From Rhodovulum sp. MB263 (GTDB taxonomy: Bacteria > Pseudomonadota > Alphaproteobacteria > Rhodobacterales > Rhodobacteraceae), in assembly GCF_002073975.1 (NCBI RefSeq), contig NZ_CP020384.1, positions 1,364,001 to 1,428,000 on the forward strand: a stretch of 64,000 nt of DNA, given 5' to 3'. The stretch's first letter is position 1. Each line of letters starts with the position of its first letter. Below the pieces are notes generated by a model. The model was given only the letters and a program-made list of their open reading frames with translations. It ran no database searches and was not told the DNA's origin. This document shows, in pieces, positions 46,163 to 57,794 of the stretch. The position numbers were made by a program, and so were the translations under genes.

Positions 46163-48082
46163 TCAGGCGGCCTTCTGATGGCGGATCGGGTCGGCCAGCA
46201 GGCGCAGCCCGTTCAGCACCACCAGCACGGTGCCACCCTCATGGCCCACCACCGCGACCGGCAGCGGCAGCTCGAACAGGATCCCGGCGGCGACCAGCGT
46301 CGCCATTGCGCCCATGGCGAAGATCAGGTTCTGGCGGATGATCCGGGCCGTGCGCCGCGACAGCGCATGCGCCGCCGCCAGACGGCTCAGATCCTCGGAG
46401 AGAAGGGCGACATCGGCGGCCTGCAACGCCACCTCGGAGCCGGCGGCGCCCATCGCGATGCCGACATCGGCGCGTGCCAGCGCCGCGGCGTCATTGACAC
46501 CGTCTCCGACGAAGGCGACCCGGCCCGATCCGCTCAGCCCGGCCACGATCCGCAGCTTGTCCTCTGGGCGCAGCTCGGCATGGATCTCGGCGGGCGCGAT
46601 ACCCAGCCCGGTGCCGATCCGCTCGGCCACCGCTCGGCGGTCGCCGGTCAGCATCGCCACCCGTGCGATGCCCCCCGCGCGGAGCGCCGCGAGCCCGGGG
46701 CGGGCGGTCGGACGCGGCTGGTCCTCGACCGTGACCGCGCCCAGACAGCGCGCGCCGCGACCCAGCAGAACCAGGGTCTGCGCCCGCCGGTCGAGATCCC
46801 CGACCGGTGCAGGGCGTTCGCCCGGCGTGTCTTTCGCGCCCATCCGTGCCGCCAGCCGGGCATTGCCCGCCCAGAGCATGCCCTCGTCATCGATCCCGAC
46901 CATGCCCTCGCCGGGCACCGCGCGGGCCTCGCGCACCGGGATCGGGGTCAGGCCCCGGGCGGCAGCGGCCCGCCGGATGGCATCGGCGATCGGGTGTTCG
47001 GACTGCGCCTCGAGCCCGGCGAGGCGGACGAGAAAGACATCGGGATCGCCTGCGCAGGCCAGCTCGACCACCTCCTGCCGGCCGGTGGTCAGCGTGCCGG
47101 TCTTGTCGAAGGCGAAGGTATCGACCCGGGCCAGCGTCTCGAGCGCGGCGCCGCCCTTGAACAACACGCCTCCCCGGGCCGCGGCCGACAGCGCCGAGAG
47201 GATCGCCGCCGGAACCGAGATCACGATGGCGCAGGGGCTGGCCGCGACCAGCAGCGTCGCCGCCTTGTAAAGCGCCGCATGCCAGCCATGGCCGATCCAG
47301 AGGAAGGCCGCGAAGGCCAGCACCGCACCCGCGAGCACGGCGACGGTGTAGCGCTGGCCGAACCATTCAGAGAAGCGTTCGGAGGGCGCGCGGGCGGCCT
47401 GGGCCTCTGTCACCAATGCGATCATCCGGGCCACGGTGCTTTCGGCCAGCGGCCGGGCGACCTCGATTGCCAGCACGCCATGCAGGTTCACCGTCGCCTC
47501 GAAGACCTGGGCGCCGGGCTGCTTGTGGACCGGGACGGATTCGCCGGTGATGGTGGATTCGTCGATCTCGCCCTCGCCCTCGCGGATCGTGCCGTCGACC
47601 GGGACCCGCGCGCCTGGGCGAAGGATCACGATGTCGCCCGGCGCCAGGTCGGCCACCGCGACCTCTTCGGTGCCGCCCGAGGCCATGCGCCTGAGCGTGC
47701 GGTCGGGGCGCAGCTCCATCAGGGCCTCGATGGCGCGACGGGCGCGGCCCATGGCGCGCTGTTCGAGCGTGGTCGACAGGCTGAACAGCGTCAGCAGCAC
47801 CGCGCCCTCGGCGGCCGCTCCGACCGCCGCGGCCGCTGCGGCCGCGATCACCATCAACAGGTCGATATCGAGCTCGCGCTCGGACCAGAGGGCGCGGAGC
47901 GCGCGGGCCGTGGCCGGGATCCCGCCCGCGATATAGACCACTGCCAGCGCGGCCGCGGCGGCCATATGCGGCCAGCCGGTTCCGGGGAACGGCCCCCAAT
48001 AAAGCGCTGCGGCGGTCAGCATCCCGGCCAGGGTCACCCCGGTCAGGGTCAGGCGGCGGGCATCCTCGGAGCGCATCGGCAT
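46163..48082 (-). CDS. P1B-4-type heavy-metal translocating P-type ATPase
   Basis: The 639-residue pump has the P-type signatures TITGESVPVHK, DKTGTLTTG (phosphorylated Asp326) and VAFVGDGVNDAAAL. The metal-site motif is Ser-Pro-Cys at 282-284 (LVAASPCAIVIS), and the last helices carry HEGGT at 614-618. SPC plus HEGGT is the hallmark of the P1B-4 group (CoaT/CtpD/PfeT), which exports Co, Fe or Zn. There is no N-terminal metal-binding domain. It lies about 285 nt after nifK on the same strand, but a hairpin intervenes, so co-transcription with nifHDK is not certain. Confidence 0.9.
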   Translation of the reverse strand: MPMRSEDARRLTLTGVTLAGMLTAAALYWGPFPGTGWPHMAAAAALAVVYIAGGIPATARALRALWSERELDIDLLMVIAAAAAAAVGAAAEGAVLLTLFSLSTTLEQRAMGRARRAIEALMELRPDRTLRRMASGGTEEVAVADLAPGDIVILRPGARVPVDGTIREGEGEIDESTITGESVPVHKQPGAQVFEATVNLHGVLAIEVARPLAESTVARMIALVTEAQAARAPSERFSEWFGQRYTVAVLAGAVLAFAAFLWIGHGWHAALYKAATLLVAASPCAIVISVPAAILSALSAAARGGVLFKGGAALETLARVDTFAFDKTGTLTTGRQEVVELACAGDPDVFLVRLAGLEAQSEHPIADAIRRAAAARGLTPIPVREARAVPGEGMVGIDDEGMLWAGNARLAARMGAKDTPGERPAPVGDLDRRAQTLVLLGRGARCLGAVTVEDQPRPTARPGLAALRAGGIARVAMLTGDRRAVAERIGTGLGIAPAEIHAELRPEDKLRIVAGLSGSGRVAFVGDGVNDAAALARADVGIAMGAAGSEVALQAADVALLSEDLSRLAAAHALSRRTARIIRQNLIFAMGAMATLVAAGILFELPLPVAVVGHEGGTVLVVLNGLRLLADPIRHQKAA

Positions 48083-48252
48083 CGCGGTCGTCTTTCGGTC
48101 TGGCTGCTGTCCGGCCGGAAAGGCGCTCGGTTCCGGACAGGGGCTGGCGGGGCTGCCTCTGCGGTATATCCGTTTGCGGGGCGTCGCGTCAGACAGCTTG
48201 AGCGGAACGCGACCATGCGCCTCTCCCCTTGCGCGGAGCAGGGGCGCAAAGA

Positions 48253-48285
48253 CATGCGGCCGGTCCGGGAAGGACCGACCGCATG
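48253..48285 (-). terminator. Terminator after nifK
   Basis: CATGCGGCCGGTCC pairs with GGACCGACCGCATG (13 of 14 positions) around a five-nt loop. On the minus strand TCTTTG follows. It is about 80 nt past the nifK stop. Confidence 0.7.
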
Positions 48286-48367
48286 CCGGGGAGACGCCCC
48301 CGGGGACGCACGGAGCCCGGCGAGGGACTTTGCTTGGGACAGGATCGCCGGGTCCGTACCGGGCGCG

Positions 48368-49906
48368 TCAGCGGGTGAGATCGAAGGAGATGTCGGTCTC
48401 GCCCAGGGTCCCCGTCTCGGTGTCGAGCTTGTCGAAGATCGTGTCGAGGATCTTGACCAGCACGGTCAGCCCGCCCTGATAGCCGAAGGTCGGGAAGCGG
48501 TGATGGTGGTGCCGGTCGAAGATCGGGAAGGTCAGCCGGATCAGCGGGATGTTCAGGTCGCGCTCGATATACTTGCCGTAGCTGTTGCCGATCAGCAGAT
48601 CGGTGGGCTCGGTGGCGAGGATCGAGCGCAGGTGCCAGAGATCCTTGCCGGCCCAGATCTGGCAGCCCTTGCCGAAGGGCGAGCTGTCCAGAAGCTCCTG
48701 CATCTTCCTCGCCCAGGCCTTGGAACCGTTGGTGGCCAGGCAATGGCTGGGCTCGCCGCCGGTTTCCATCACGAACTTCGCCATCGCATAGACGAAGTCC
48801 GGATCGCCGTAGATCGCGTAGGTCTTGCCGTGCAGATAGGACTGACTGTCGGCCATGGCATCGACGAGGCGACCGCGTTCGAGCGTCAGGCTTTCGGGAA
48901 CCTCCTTGCCGGTCAGCTCGGAGACCGTCATCAGGAACTCGTCGGTGCCGGCGACCCCCATCGGGTAGTGCAGCGCGGCGGTCTTCTGGCCGGTTTCCTC
49001 GCAGAATTCCAGCGTCCGCTTGGTGCAGTATTCCTGCAGCGACAGCGTGGCTTTGGCGTTGACCGCGGCCCTGACATCCTCGAGCTTCGTGCCGCCCGCA
49101 TACATCTGGAAATTGCCGTCCGAGGGGGTGTCATAGACATCCGACACATCCGACAGGATGGTGTACTCGACGCCCATCTCGCCCAGCATCCGGTTCATCT
49201 CGCGGATATTGGCGACCGCGAAGCCGTCGAAGCCGGGGATGATGTTGATGCTGTCGGTCTCGGTCCGCTCGGCGCCCTTCCAGAAATGGGTCAGGATGCC
49301 CTTCTGCATGTTGTCATAGCCGTCCACGTGGCTGCCGACGAAAGCAGGCGTGTGGGCGAAGGGCACGTCGAAATCCTGGGGCACCGAGCCCTTTTCCTTC
49401 GACTGGATGATGAAGGAGTTGAGGTCGTCCCCGATCACCTCGGCCATGCAGGTGGTCGAGACCGCGATCATCTTCGGCTGATAAAGCGCATAGGTGTTCG
49501 CAAGCCCGTCGACCATGTTCACCAGCCCGCCGAACACGGCCGCATCCTCGGTCATCGACGAGGAGACCGCCGAGGCCGGCTCCTTGAAATGGCGCGACAG
49601 GTGCGAGCGGTAATAGGCGACGCAGCCCTGCGAGCCGTGCACGAAGCTCATCGTGCCTTCATAGCCAGCGGCGGCGAAGACCGCGCCCAGCGGCTGGCAG
49701 GCCTTGGCCGGGTTGATGACGAGGGCCTCGCGGGCGAGGTTCTTCTCGCGGTAGTCCCAGGACTTGGTCCAGTCGAGGATCTCGGTCACCTGGGGCGCGG
49801 TCGGCGCGTTCTCGAACGTCGCCCGCTTGTTCTTGAACATTTCCTTGTATTCGGGCTCGTGGAACAGCTTGTTGTGGTCGAGCACCTTGTCTGCCGATTG
49901 GGGCAT
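48368..49906 (-). CDS. nifK: Nitrogenase MoFe protein beta subunit
   Basis: NifK (512 aa) is the beta subunit of dinitrogenase. P-cluster ligands are seen at Cys70 ([11 protein letters not shown]), Cys95 ([13 protein letters not shown]) and the cysteine of [13 protein letters not shown]. The C-terminal part has [22 protein letters not shown]. Length is standard for Mo-nitrogenase. It is the last gene of the nifHDK operon, 95 nt after nifD. Confidence 0.97.
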   Translation of the reverse strand: MPQSADKVLDHNKLFHEPEYKEMFKNKRATFENAPTAPQVTEILDWTKSWDYREKNLAREALVINPAKACQPLGAVFAAAGYEGTMSFVHGSQGCVAYYRSHLSRHFKEPASAVSSSMTEDAAVFGGLVNMVDGLANTYALYQPKMIAVSTTCMAEVIGDDLNSFIIQSKEKGSVPQDFDVPFAHTPAFVGSHVDGYDNMQKGILTHFWKGAERTETDSINIIPGFDGFAVANIREMNRMLGEMGVEYTILSDVSDVYDTPSDGNFQMYAGGTKLEDVRAAVNAKATLSLQEYCTKRTLEFCEETGQKTAALHYPMGVAGTDEFLMTVSELTGKEVPESLTLERGRLVDAMADSQSYLHGKTYAIYGDPDFVYAMAKFVMETGGEPSHCLATNGSKAWARKMQELLDSSPFGKGCQIWAGKDLWHLRSILATEPTDLLIGNSYGKYIERDLNIPLIRLTFPIFDRHHHHRFPTFGYQGGLTVLVKILDTIFDKLDTETGTLGETDISFDLTR

Positions 49907-50001
49907 GGCTTGGGATCCTTCTTCGGGCCGTCCGCATTCCGAGACGCGGCCGAAAGGGTTGAGGGAGCGGGCGGGAGGTCTCGGCCCCCCGCCGAAGGGC
50001 G

Positions 50002-51474
50002 TCAGGCCGATTTCTTCCAGGGCGCGTCGAACAGGCCCCAGACCGGATTGTTGATCGCGAGATCCATGTCGCGGGCGAAGATCGCGAAGCCGTCATAGCC
50101 GTGATAGGGGCCGGAATAGTCCCAGCTGTGCATCTGGCGGAACGGGATGCCCATCTTCTGCACCGGGTATTTTTCCTTGATGCCCGAGCCCACGAGGTCG
50201 GGGCGCATCCCTTCGATGAACTTCTCGAGCTCGTAGCCCGTGACGTCATCGTAGATCAGCGTGCCTTCCTTGATGTATTCGCCGGTCCGCTTGTAATCGT
50301 CGCCATGGGCGAATTCGTAGCCGGTGCCGCAGATCTCCATGCCGAGATCGTGATAGGCGTCGACCACGTGGCGCGGCCGCAGCCCGCCGACGTAGAGCAT
50401 GACCTTCCTGCCTTCGAGGCGCGGCTTGTATTTCGCCAGCACCGCGTCGACCAGCGGCTGGTATTTGGCGATGACCTCCTCGGCCTTGTCCTGGATGGTC
50501 TTGTCGAACTTGGCGGCGATGGCGCGCAGCGAAGCGGCGATCTGGGAGGGGCCGAAGAAGTTGTATTCCATCCAGCCGACGCCGTAATTCTCTTCCATGT
50601 AACGGCAGATGTAGTTCATCGACCGGTAGCAGTGGATGAGGTTCAGCCTGGCCTTCGGCGCGTTCTCGATCTCGGCCAGCGTCGCGTCGCCCGACCAGGA
50701 GCCGACCACGTTCAGCCCGATCTCCTCCAGCAGCATCCGCGAGGCCCAGGCATCGCCGCCGATATTGTAATCGCCGATGATGTTGACGTCATAGGGGCCG
50801 GGTTCGTAGCTCGATTCCTCGCCGCCATTGAACACCCAGTCGCGGATCGCGTCATTGGCGATATGGTGGCCCAGCGATTGCGACACGCCGCGGAAGCCCT
50901 CGCAGCGGACCGGCACGATGGTCTTGCCGACATCCTTCTTCTTCTTCTTGGCCACGGCCTCGATATCGTCGCCGATCAGCCCGATCGGGCATTCCGACTG
51001 CACCGAGATGCCCTTGGCCAGCGGGAACAGCTCGTTGATCTCGTCGATCGTCTTCTCGAGCTTCTTGTCGCCGCCGAAGACGATGTCCTTTTCCTGGAAA
51101 TCGGTCGTGAACTGGAAGGTCACGAAGCTGTCGATGCCGGTGGTGCCGGTGTAGTAGTTGCGCCGTTGCGACCAGGAATAATGGCCGCAGCCGACGGGGC
51201 CGTGGCTGATATGGACCATGTCCTTGACCGGCCCCCAGACCACGCCCTTGGAGCCTGCATAGGCACAGCCGCGGATGGTCATGACGCCGGGAACGGACTT
51301 GATGTTCGATTTGACCGTGTCGCATTTCGACACGATCTCGGTCTCGCCCTCGGGCGCGGGCGCCGCCACGTTCAGGTGCTTGGCGCGCTTCTTCTGGGCT
51401 TTGGCGGGGTAGGCCGAAAGGACCTCTTCGATCAGCTTCTCTGGCGCGATCGGATCGGGAATGTCTTTTGCCAT
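50002..51474 (-). CDS. nifD: Nitrogenase MoFe protein alpha subunit
   Basis: NifD (490 aa) holds FeMo-co. P-cluster cysteines are Cys70 ([11 protein letters not shown]), Cys96 ([10 protein letters not shown]) and the one in [12 protein letters not shown]. The FeMo-co cysteine is in HCYRSMNYI and the His ligand in [15 protein letters not shown]. Presence of these and the length show a Mo-type, not V- or Fe-only, enzyme. No delta subunit (anfG/vnfG) is seen. It lies 58 nt after nifH. Confidence 0.97.
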   Translation of the reverse strand: MAKDIPDPIAPEKLIEEVLSAYPAKAQKKRAKHLNVAAPAPEGETEIVSKCDTVKSNIKSVPGVMTIRGCAYAGSKGVVWGPVKDMVHISHGPVGCGHYSWSQRRNYYTGTTGIDSFVTFQFTTDFQEKDIVFGGDKKLEKTIDEINELFPLAKGISVQSECPIGLIGDDIEAVAKKKKKDVGKTIVPVRCEGFRGVSQSLGHHIANDAIRDWVFNGGEESSYEPGPYDVNIIGDYNIGGDAWASRMLLEEIGLNVVGSWSGDATLAEIENAPKARLNLIHCYRSMNYICRYMEENYGVGWMEYNFFGPSQIAASLRAIAAKFDKTIQDKAEEVIAKYQPLVDAVLAKYKPRLEGRKVMLYVGGLRPRHVVDAYHDLGMEICGTGYEFAHGDDYKRTGEYIKEGTLIYDDVTGYELEKFIEGMRPDLVGSGIKEKYPVQKMGIPFRQMHSWDYSGPYHGYDGFAIFARDMDLAINNPVWGLFDAPWKKSA

Positions 51475-51532
51475 CTGGCTGGCTCCTTGGGGCGGGGTGG
51501 GGGGGTCGACCTCGGCGCCGACCCCGCGATGC

Positions 51533-53595
<2,063 letters not shown>

Positions 53596-53600
53596 CCTCT

Positions 53601-53810
53601 CTACTCCGTCGACAGGCGCCGGGCGTCGATCGTCACCGGCAGCGCAGGAGGTGTGTCATAGGCGGGCATCTCGAACACCCAGCCATTGGTCAGCTTCGCC
53701 CAGCCGCCCCAGATGCCGGGATGTTCGGCTTCGACGATGAGTTCCTCGAGGTCCTTCTTGGCGACATAGACTTCCATGCCCTTGGCGGTGTCGCGAACGG
53801 TGATCTTCAT
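53601..53810 (-). CDS. nifT: NifT/FixU small protein
   Basis: NifT (69 aa) is a small conserved nif protein of unclear function. The start MKITVRDTAKGMEVYVAKKDLEE and the middle GGWAKLTNGWVFEMP are typical. It overlaps nifZ by four nt (ATGA) and is followed by the SIR2-like gene. Confidence 0.92.
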   Translation of the reverse strand: MKITVRDTAKGMEVYVAKKDLEELIVEAEHPGIWGGWAKLTNGWVFEMPAYDTPPALPVTIDARRLSTE

Positions 53811-54094
53811 GCGGTCTTCTCCTTGGCGGGGGTGTCGAGGCTGTCGAGTTCGTCGCGGCGCATGCCGACGATGGCGCGGCTGTCGATGAATTCGACCGCG
53901 TAGACGTAGAACTGCTGCAGGAAGGTGCCGATGTCGCGGACATAGCCGACCTCGCCCTTGCGCACGACGAATTCGCCGATCTCGCGGCCGGGCACGGTGC
54001 CGTCATTGCGGATATGCTTGCGCGCGCGGACCTTTTCTCCGGGCCGGTAGGCGGGCGGGCCATAGATCTCGATTTCCCTGTCATCGGTCGACAT
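53807..54094 (-). CDS. nifZ: NifZ, MoFe protein maturation factor
   Basis: NifZ (95 aa) acts as a chaperone in P-cluster formation on NifDK. The family block is YRPGEKVRARKHIRNDGTVPG, then KGEVGYVRDIGTFLQQFYVYAVEF. It overlaps the LRV gene by 14 nt and nifT by four nt. Confidence 0.92.
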   Translation of the reverse strand: MSTDDREIEIYGPPAYRPGEKVRARKHIRNDGTVPGREIGEFVVRKGEVGYVRDIGTFLQQFYVYAVEFIDSRAIVGMRRDELDSLDTPAKEKTA

Positions 54095-54893
54095 CGCTGT
54101 TCCTTTCGGCGGGGAGAGGGGTCGTCATTGCGGCCAACTCGGCCAACTCGGCCAACTCGGCCAGCCGGTCGGCTGCGGCCTGGCGCACCGGCTCTTCGGG
54201 ATCGTCCAGAAGCCTGCGCAGAAGATCGGCCCCGGCACGTTCGGCCGCGGCATGGCGGACGCGCAGGTCGCTGTCGCAAGCCAGCGGTGCCAGTCTCTCG
54301 GGGGCGATCCGCCGGGCCACGGCGCGGCGCACCTCGGGATCGGGATCGGCGATCAGCGGGTCCAACCAGCGCGGCGCCACCCGTTCGGCGACCAGCTTGC
54401 GGATTTCGGGGGCGGGGTCATGGGTGAGGATCGGCAGCACGCCGGGATCGGCGCGGCGCGCAGCGACCTGGCGCACGAACGGGTCGGGGTCGCGCAGAAG
54501 CGGCACCAGATCGGCAAAGGGCATCCGCCAGGCCAGCGCGATCCGCACCTCGCGGTCGGGATCGTCCAGCGCGGCTTTCGACTGCGCCGCGGGCAGGCGG
54601 ATCGCCGCGACCGCGCGCACGCCCGGGTCGGGATCGTTCAGCAGCGGGCGCAGACGGAAGATGCTGGCGACCTGCGCGGCATGGGCGCGGGTCTCGGCAT
54701 AGGGATCCCCGAGGCAGCTTTCGGCGGCCCCGGGGTTCATCATGAAGAAGCGCGCGATCCTCGGCGCGTAGCGGTCGAAGGCGCAGGACCAGCCGAAGCC
54801 GCATCGCCGACGGGCCAACAACCCGGCAAACCGGCAGGCGGCGCAGTCGAGCGCCTCTCCTTGCCAGTCGACCGGGTCGGGACCGCCGGTCAT
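54081..54893 (-). CDS. LRV protein with N-terminal [4Fe-4S] domain
   Basis: This 270-residue protein has an N-terminal cysteine set Cys17-x2-Cys20-x10-Cys31-x5-Cys37, expected to hold a [4Fe-4S] cluster. About eight leucine-rich-variant repeats follow, each with a pattern like LLRDPDPFVRQVAARR. This matches the LRV protein known structurally from the Azotobacter nif region. A 9-bp tandem repeat (three perfect units at 54131-54157) codes for the repeated LAE near the C-terminus. Its nif role is unknown; an Fe-S or protein-docking part is likely. It lies eight nt after fdxN. Confidence 0.85.
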   Translation of the reverse strand: MTGGPDPVDWQGEALDCAACRFAGLLARRRCGFGWSCAFDRYAPRIARFFMMNPGAAESCLGDPYAETRAHAAQVASIFRLRPLLNDPDPGVRAVAAIRLPAAQSKAALDDPDREVRIALAWRMPFADLVPLLRDPDPFVRQVAARRADPGVLPILTHDPAPEIRKLVAERVAPRWLDPLIADPDPEVRRAVARRIAPERLAPLACDSDLRVRHAAAERAGADLLRRLLDDPEEPVRQAAADRLAELAELAELAAMTTPLPAERNSDVDR

Positions 54894-54901
54894 GGACGGG
54901 C

Positions 54902-55096
54902 TCAGGCCGGCACGCAGGTGCCGGGCACCGGGCAGACCGCGGCGCATTGCGGCGTGTCGAACTGGCCCTCGCATTCGGTGCATTTCTCGGCGTCGATGAT
55001 ATAGGCCTCGCCCTTGAACTTGATGGCGGCGTTCGGGCATTCGAATTCGCAGGCGCCGCAGACGGTGCATTGCGATTTGACGATCTTCAGGGCCAT
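54902..55096 (-). CDS. fdxN: 2[4Fe-4S] ferredoxin FdxN
   Basis: FdxN (64 aa) is a low-potential donor to nitrogenase or to NifB. First cluster: Cys10-x2-Cys13-x2-Cys16-x3-Cys20-Pro. Second: Cys39-x2-Cys42-x8-Cys51-x3-Cys55-Pro, with the eight-residue insert typical of nif ferredoxins of this type. It lies 33 nt after nifB in the same operon. Confidence 0.93.
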   Translation of the reverse strand: MALKIVKSQCTVCGACEFECPNAAIKFKGEAYIIDAEKCTECEGQFDTPQCAAVCPVPGTCVPA

Positions 55097-55129
55097 GGGC
55101 TGTCTCCTTCGGTTGGGTCTTGGCCGGAT

Positions 55130-56608
55130 TCAGGCGCGTTCGGCGGACAGGCCGGCGCGCGCGGTTTTCGAGTGCAGGACAGCGGCGATGGCTGTCTCGA
55201 TATAGTCCTGGGCGAGGCCGTCGATCGCCTCGATGCCCGCCCCTGCCAGGCGTTTCCTGGGGCCGTCTCCGATCTTCGAGCAGAGCAGGAAGGGCACATC
55301 CCCGAGCACCCGCAGGATCTCGTCCATGCGGGCCGCGTCGCCATGCCCGCCGAGGCAGTAATTATCGGCGCGGCGGTGGCCGACGAAGCGGATGCCCCGG
55401 GCATCGGCCTCGTAGATCTGGAACTCGGTCGCCTTGCCGAAATGCAGGTTGATCCGGCCCGAGCCGCGGGTGCAGACGGCAAAGAGCGCGGGCTTGTCGG
55501 CCCCGGCGATGGCGGCCTCGGCATCGGCCGCAGCCGAGGCGCGGTCGCGGCGTTCCTCGGCGACCCAGTCGCGATAGGCGGTGCGGGCTTCGGTTGCGTC
55601 CGCGATCTCTTCGGGCAGCTTGTCCAGCGTGAAGTCCTGGCCCCGGTCCTCGCCCAGAAGCCCGACCGCATCGGCACGGCACTGGCGGCAATGGCGCATC
55701 AGGTTGGCGCCGCCCGCGCAGGCATCCTGCACCTTCTTCAACTCGGCGCCGGTCGGTCCACGCTGCCCGCTCAGCCCGAAATGGGTGCCATGCGCCGGGT
55801 CCGAGATCAGCGGCATGATGTTGTGCAGGAAGGCGCCGCGCGCCTTGACGGCCTTGTTCACCTCGATCAGGTGCGCGTCGTTGAGGCCGGGGATCAGGAC
55901 CGAATTGACCTTCACCAGCACCCCGCGCGCCGTGAGCATCTCGAGGCTTTGCAGCTGGCGGTCGCGCAGGATGGTGGCGGCCTCGATCCCGGTGCGGCGC
56001 TTGCCGTCGTGGAAGATCCAGGGGTAGATATGCTGCCCGATTTCGGGGTCGATGGCGTTGATGGTGATGGTGACATGGTCGATGTTCATCGCCACGATCT
56101 CGTCGACGTGATCGGGCAGGGCGAGCCCGTTCGAGCTGAGGCAGAGCTTGATGTCGGGCAGCTGCTTCGCGACCAGCGCGAAGGTGGCCTGCGTACGGCG
56201 CCAGTCATAGGCCGCATCGCCGGGGCCCGCGATCCCCAGCACCGAGAGCTGGGGTACCGAGGCGGCGACGGCCAGCACCTTGCGCGCCGCCTGTTCCGGC
56301 GTCAGCCGTTCCGAGACCACGCCCGGGCGGCTTTCATTGGCGCAGTCGTATTTGCGGTTGCAGTAGTTGCACTGGATGTTGCAGGCGGGCGCGACCGCGA
56401 CATGCATCCGCGCGAAGTAATGATGCGCCTCTTCCGAATAGCAGGGATGGTCCTTGACCCTGGCCCAGGTCTCGGGGTCCATGTCGGCCGGCCCCTGCGA
56501 CGACCCGCAGGCGCCCGAGCTGCAGCCGCCGCCCCCGGTCATCGCCGCCCCCATCTCCTTGCGGGAGGACACCTGCAGGCCGGAAATCGGGATCGGGGTG
56601 ACGGACAT
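55130..56608 (-). CDS. nifB: NifB, radical SAM FeMo-co precursor synthase
   Basis: NifB (492 aa) builds NifB-co from Fe-S units and a SAM-derived carbide. The radical-SAM motif Cys76-x3-Cys80-x2-Cys83 lies in PACNIQCNYCNRKYDC. A C-terminal NifX-like domain (VCTRGSGRINLHFGKATEFQIYEA) is present, so this is the long two-domain form. The start at 56608 is standard. It opens the nifB-fdxN-LRV-nifZ-nifT-SIR2 unit. Confidence 0.96.
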   Translation of the reverse strand: MSVTPIPISGLQVSSRKEMGAAMTGGGGCSSGACGSSQGPADMDPETWARVKDHPCYSEEAHHYFARMHVAVAPACNIQCNYCNRKYDCANESRPGVVSERLTPEQAARKVLAVAASVPQLSVLGIAGPGDAAYDWRRTQATFALVAKQLPDIKLCLSSNGLALPDHVDEIVAMNIDHVTITINAIDPEIGQHIYPWIFHDGKRRTGIEAATILRDRQLQSLEMLTARGVLVKVNSVLIPGLNDAHLIEVNKAVKARGAFLHNIMPLISDPAHGTHFGLSGQRGPTGAELKKVQDACAGGANLMRHCRQCRADAVGLLGEDRGQDFTLDKLPEEIADATEARTAYRDWVAEERRDRASAAADAEAAIAGADKPALFAVCTRGSGRINLHFGKATEFQIYEADARGIRFVGHRRADNYCLGGHGDAARMDEILRVLGDVPFLLCSKIGDGPRKRLAGAGIEAIDGLAQDYIETAIAAVLHSKTARAGLSAERA

Positions 56609-56649
56609 GGGCGGGTCTCCTCGCAGAAATCGGGTTCCGAGAGGAAAGA

Positions 56650-56665
56650 AGCACAAAGCGTGCCA
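56650..56665 (-). promoter_or_regulatory. -24/-12 sigma-54 promoter of nifB
   Basis: On the minus strand 56665 to 56650 reads TGGCACGCTTTGTGCT, a good sigma-54 promoter about 42 nt before nifB. I did not find a perfect TGT-N10-ACA in the next 160 nt. Confidence 0.88.
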
Positions 56666-57794
56666 TGATCTGGCAGGGCGGCAAATCCCGGTTTTGCGGG
56701 CAGAGCGGCGGCATGGCAGGCTGGTGCAAGGGACACGGGGGGCGACAAACGTATGAAACCCGACATTCGGTGTCGGGGGGGCGGGCGCCCCTTGCCGGAT
56801 GGGGCGCGGGTCAGGGCGCGCCGACACCATGACGGATCCGGGCCGTCGACCGGGCAGAATGGCTTTTCGCGGCAGGCGCGTGCAGCAATGCGACATGATC
56901 CGTCAGCTTCCGCATATCGGCGCCTTCGTTCTTCGCACTTTGCTTACCCGGACCGGCGGGATTTTCTGGCTCATGGCCCCGGCATTCCGAAGGACAGCTC
57001 TGGCATTCGTCCAGTCGATCCCGGCCTGTCAGCCGTCACCGTCTCGAATGCTTCAGGTTTCGGACGGGGGCCTTGAGCTGTTTCGAGGGCGGGGCGCCGG
57101 CCGTGCAGGGCGGGATGTGCCCTGCGCGGAACCGCACTCATGCGTCCCCCGACCTTGGCGAGGGGCTCCCGGACATGGCCGAAGAGTTGGACCCGCGCTA
57201 TCCGGACAGAAGGCCCCTCGTCCCGGATGCGAGCCTTCCGTTTCCGGATGGGGCCGTTGCATCCTGATCTCGCGCGCGACGATGGGGAAACGCAGACCCG
57301 GTCTTCTGCCATGCCGCTTCTTTTGAGGGCATTCCGGGGGCGGTGCGGTCTGCCATCGGTGATTTCGCAGCCGAACAAGGCCCGATGGATTGTTCGCCAA
57401 CCGTTTCGGCGTGACTGCGGCCTCGGGGCCGACCGCAATCGGGCTGTTCCGGAGGTACTGCCGGAGATCCGCGAGGGGGGGCAGGATATTCATCGAACCG
57501 CTGCTCGTAGAGAGCCTTTGCGGCACAGGCCATCCGGTTTCAGGGCTGCCGCGCAGCCCGCCATGACGACCCTATTCCCATGCAGCTTTGCGGAAACGCC
57601 TTCCGACAGGAAGCGAACGGCCGCCTCGGCATGGCAGCCCCCAAACGGCAAGGTCTTCGCAGATTTTCCGCCAGCATGCCCGGACCCGATGCGAACCGAT
57701 GCGCGATCCCTGCGGCGCCGTCGGAATTGCCGCGCCGCATATCGGGGAAAGGGCCGGGCCGTTCGGGGCTGCCTTTCGCGCTGCGCTGCGCGGA
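56666..57794. other. 1.1-kb gap between nifB and nifA
   Basis: Open frames here (for example 57053-57526 minus and 57140-58054 plus) have no motif I recognise. The region would include the nifA transcript end. It may be decayed DNA; nothing further is supported. Confidence 0.5.

Noticed and set aside
46130-50098. A 1322-codon plus-strand open frame across nifK and the P-type ATPase
   Set aside because: It is antisense to two well-supported genes, has no motif, and reflects high GC with few stops.
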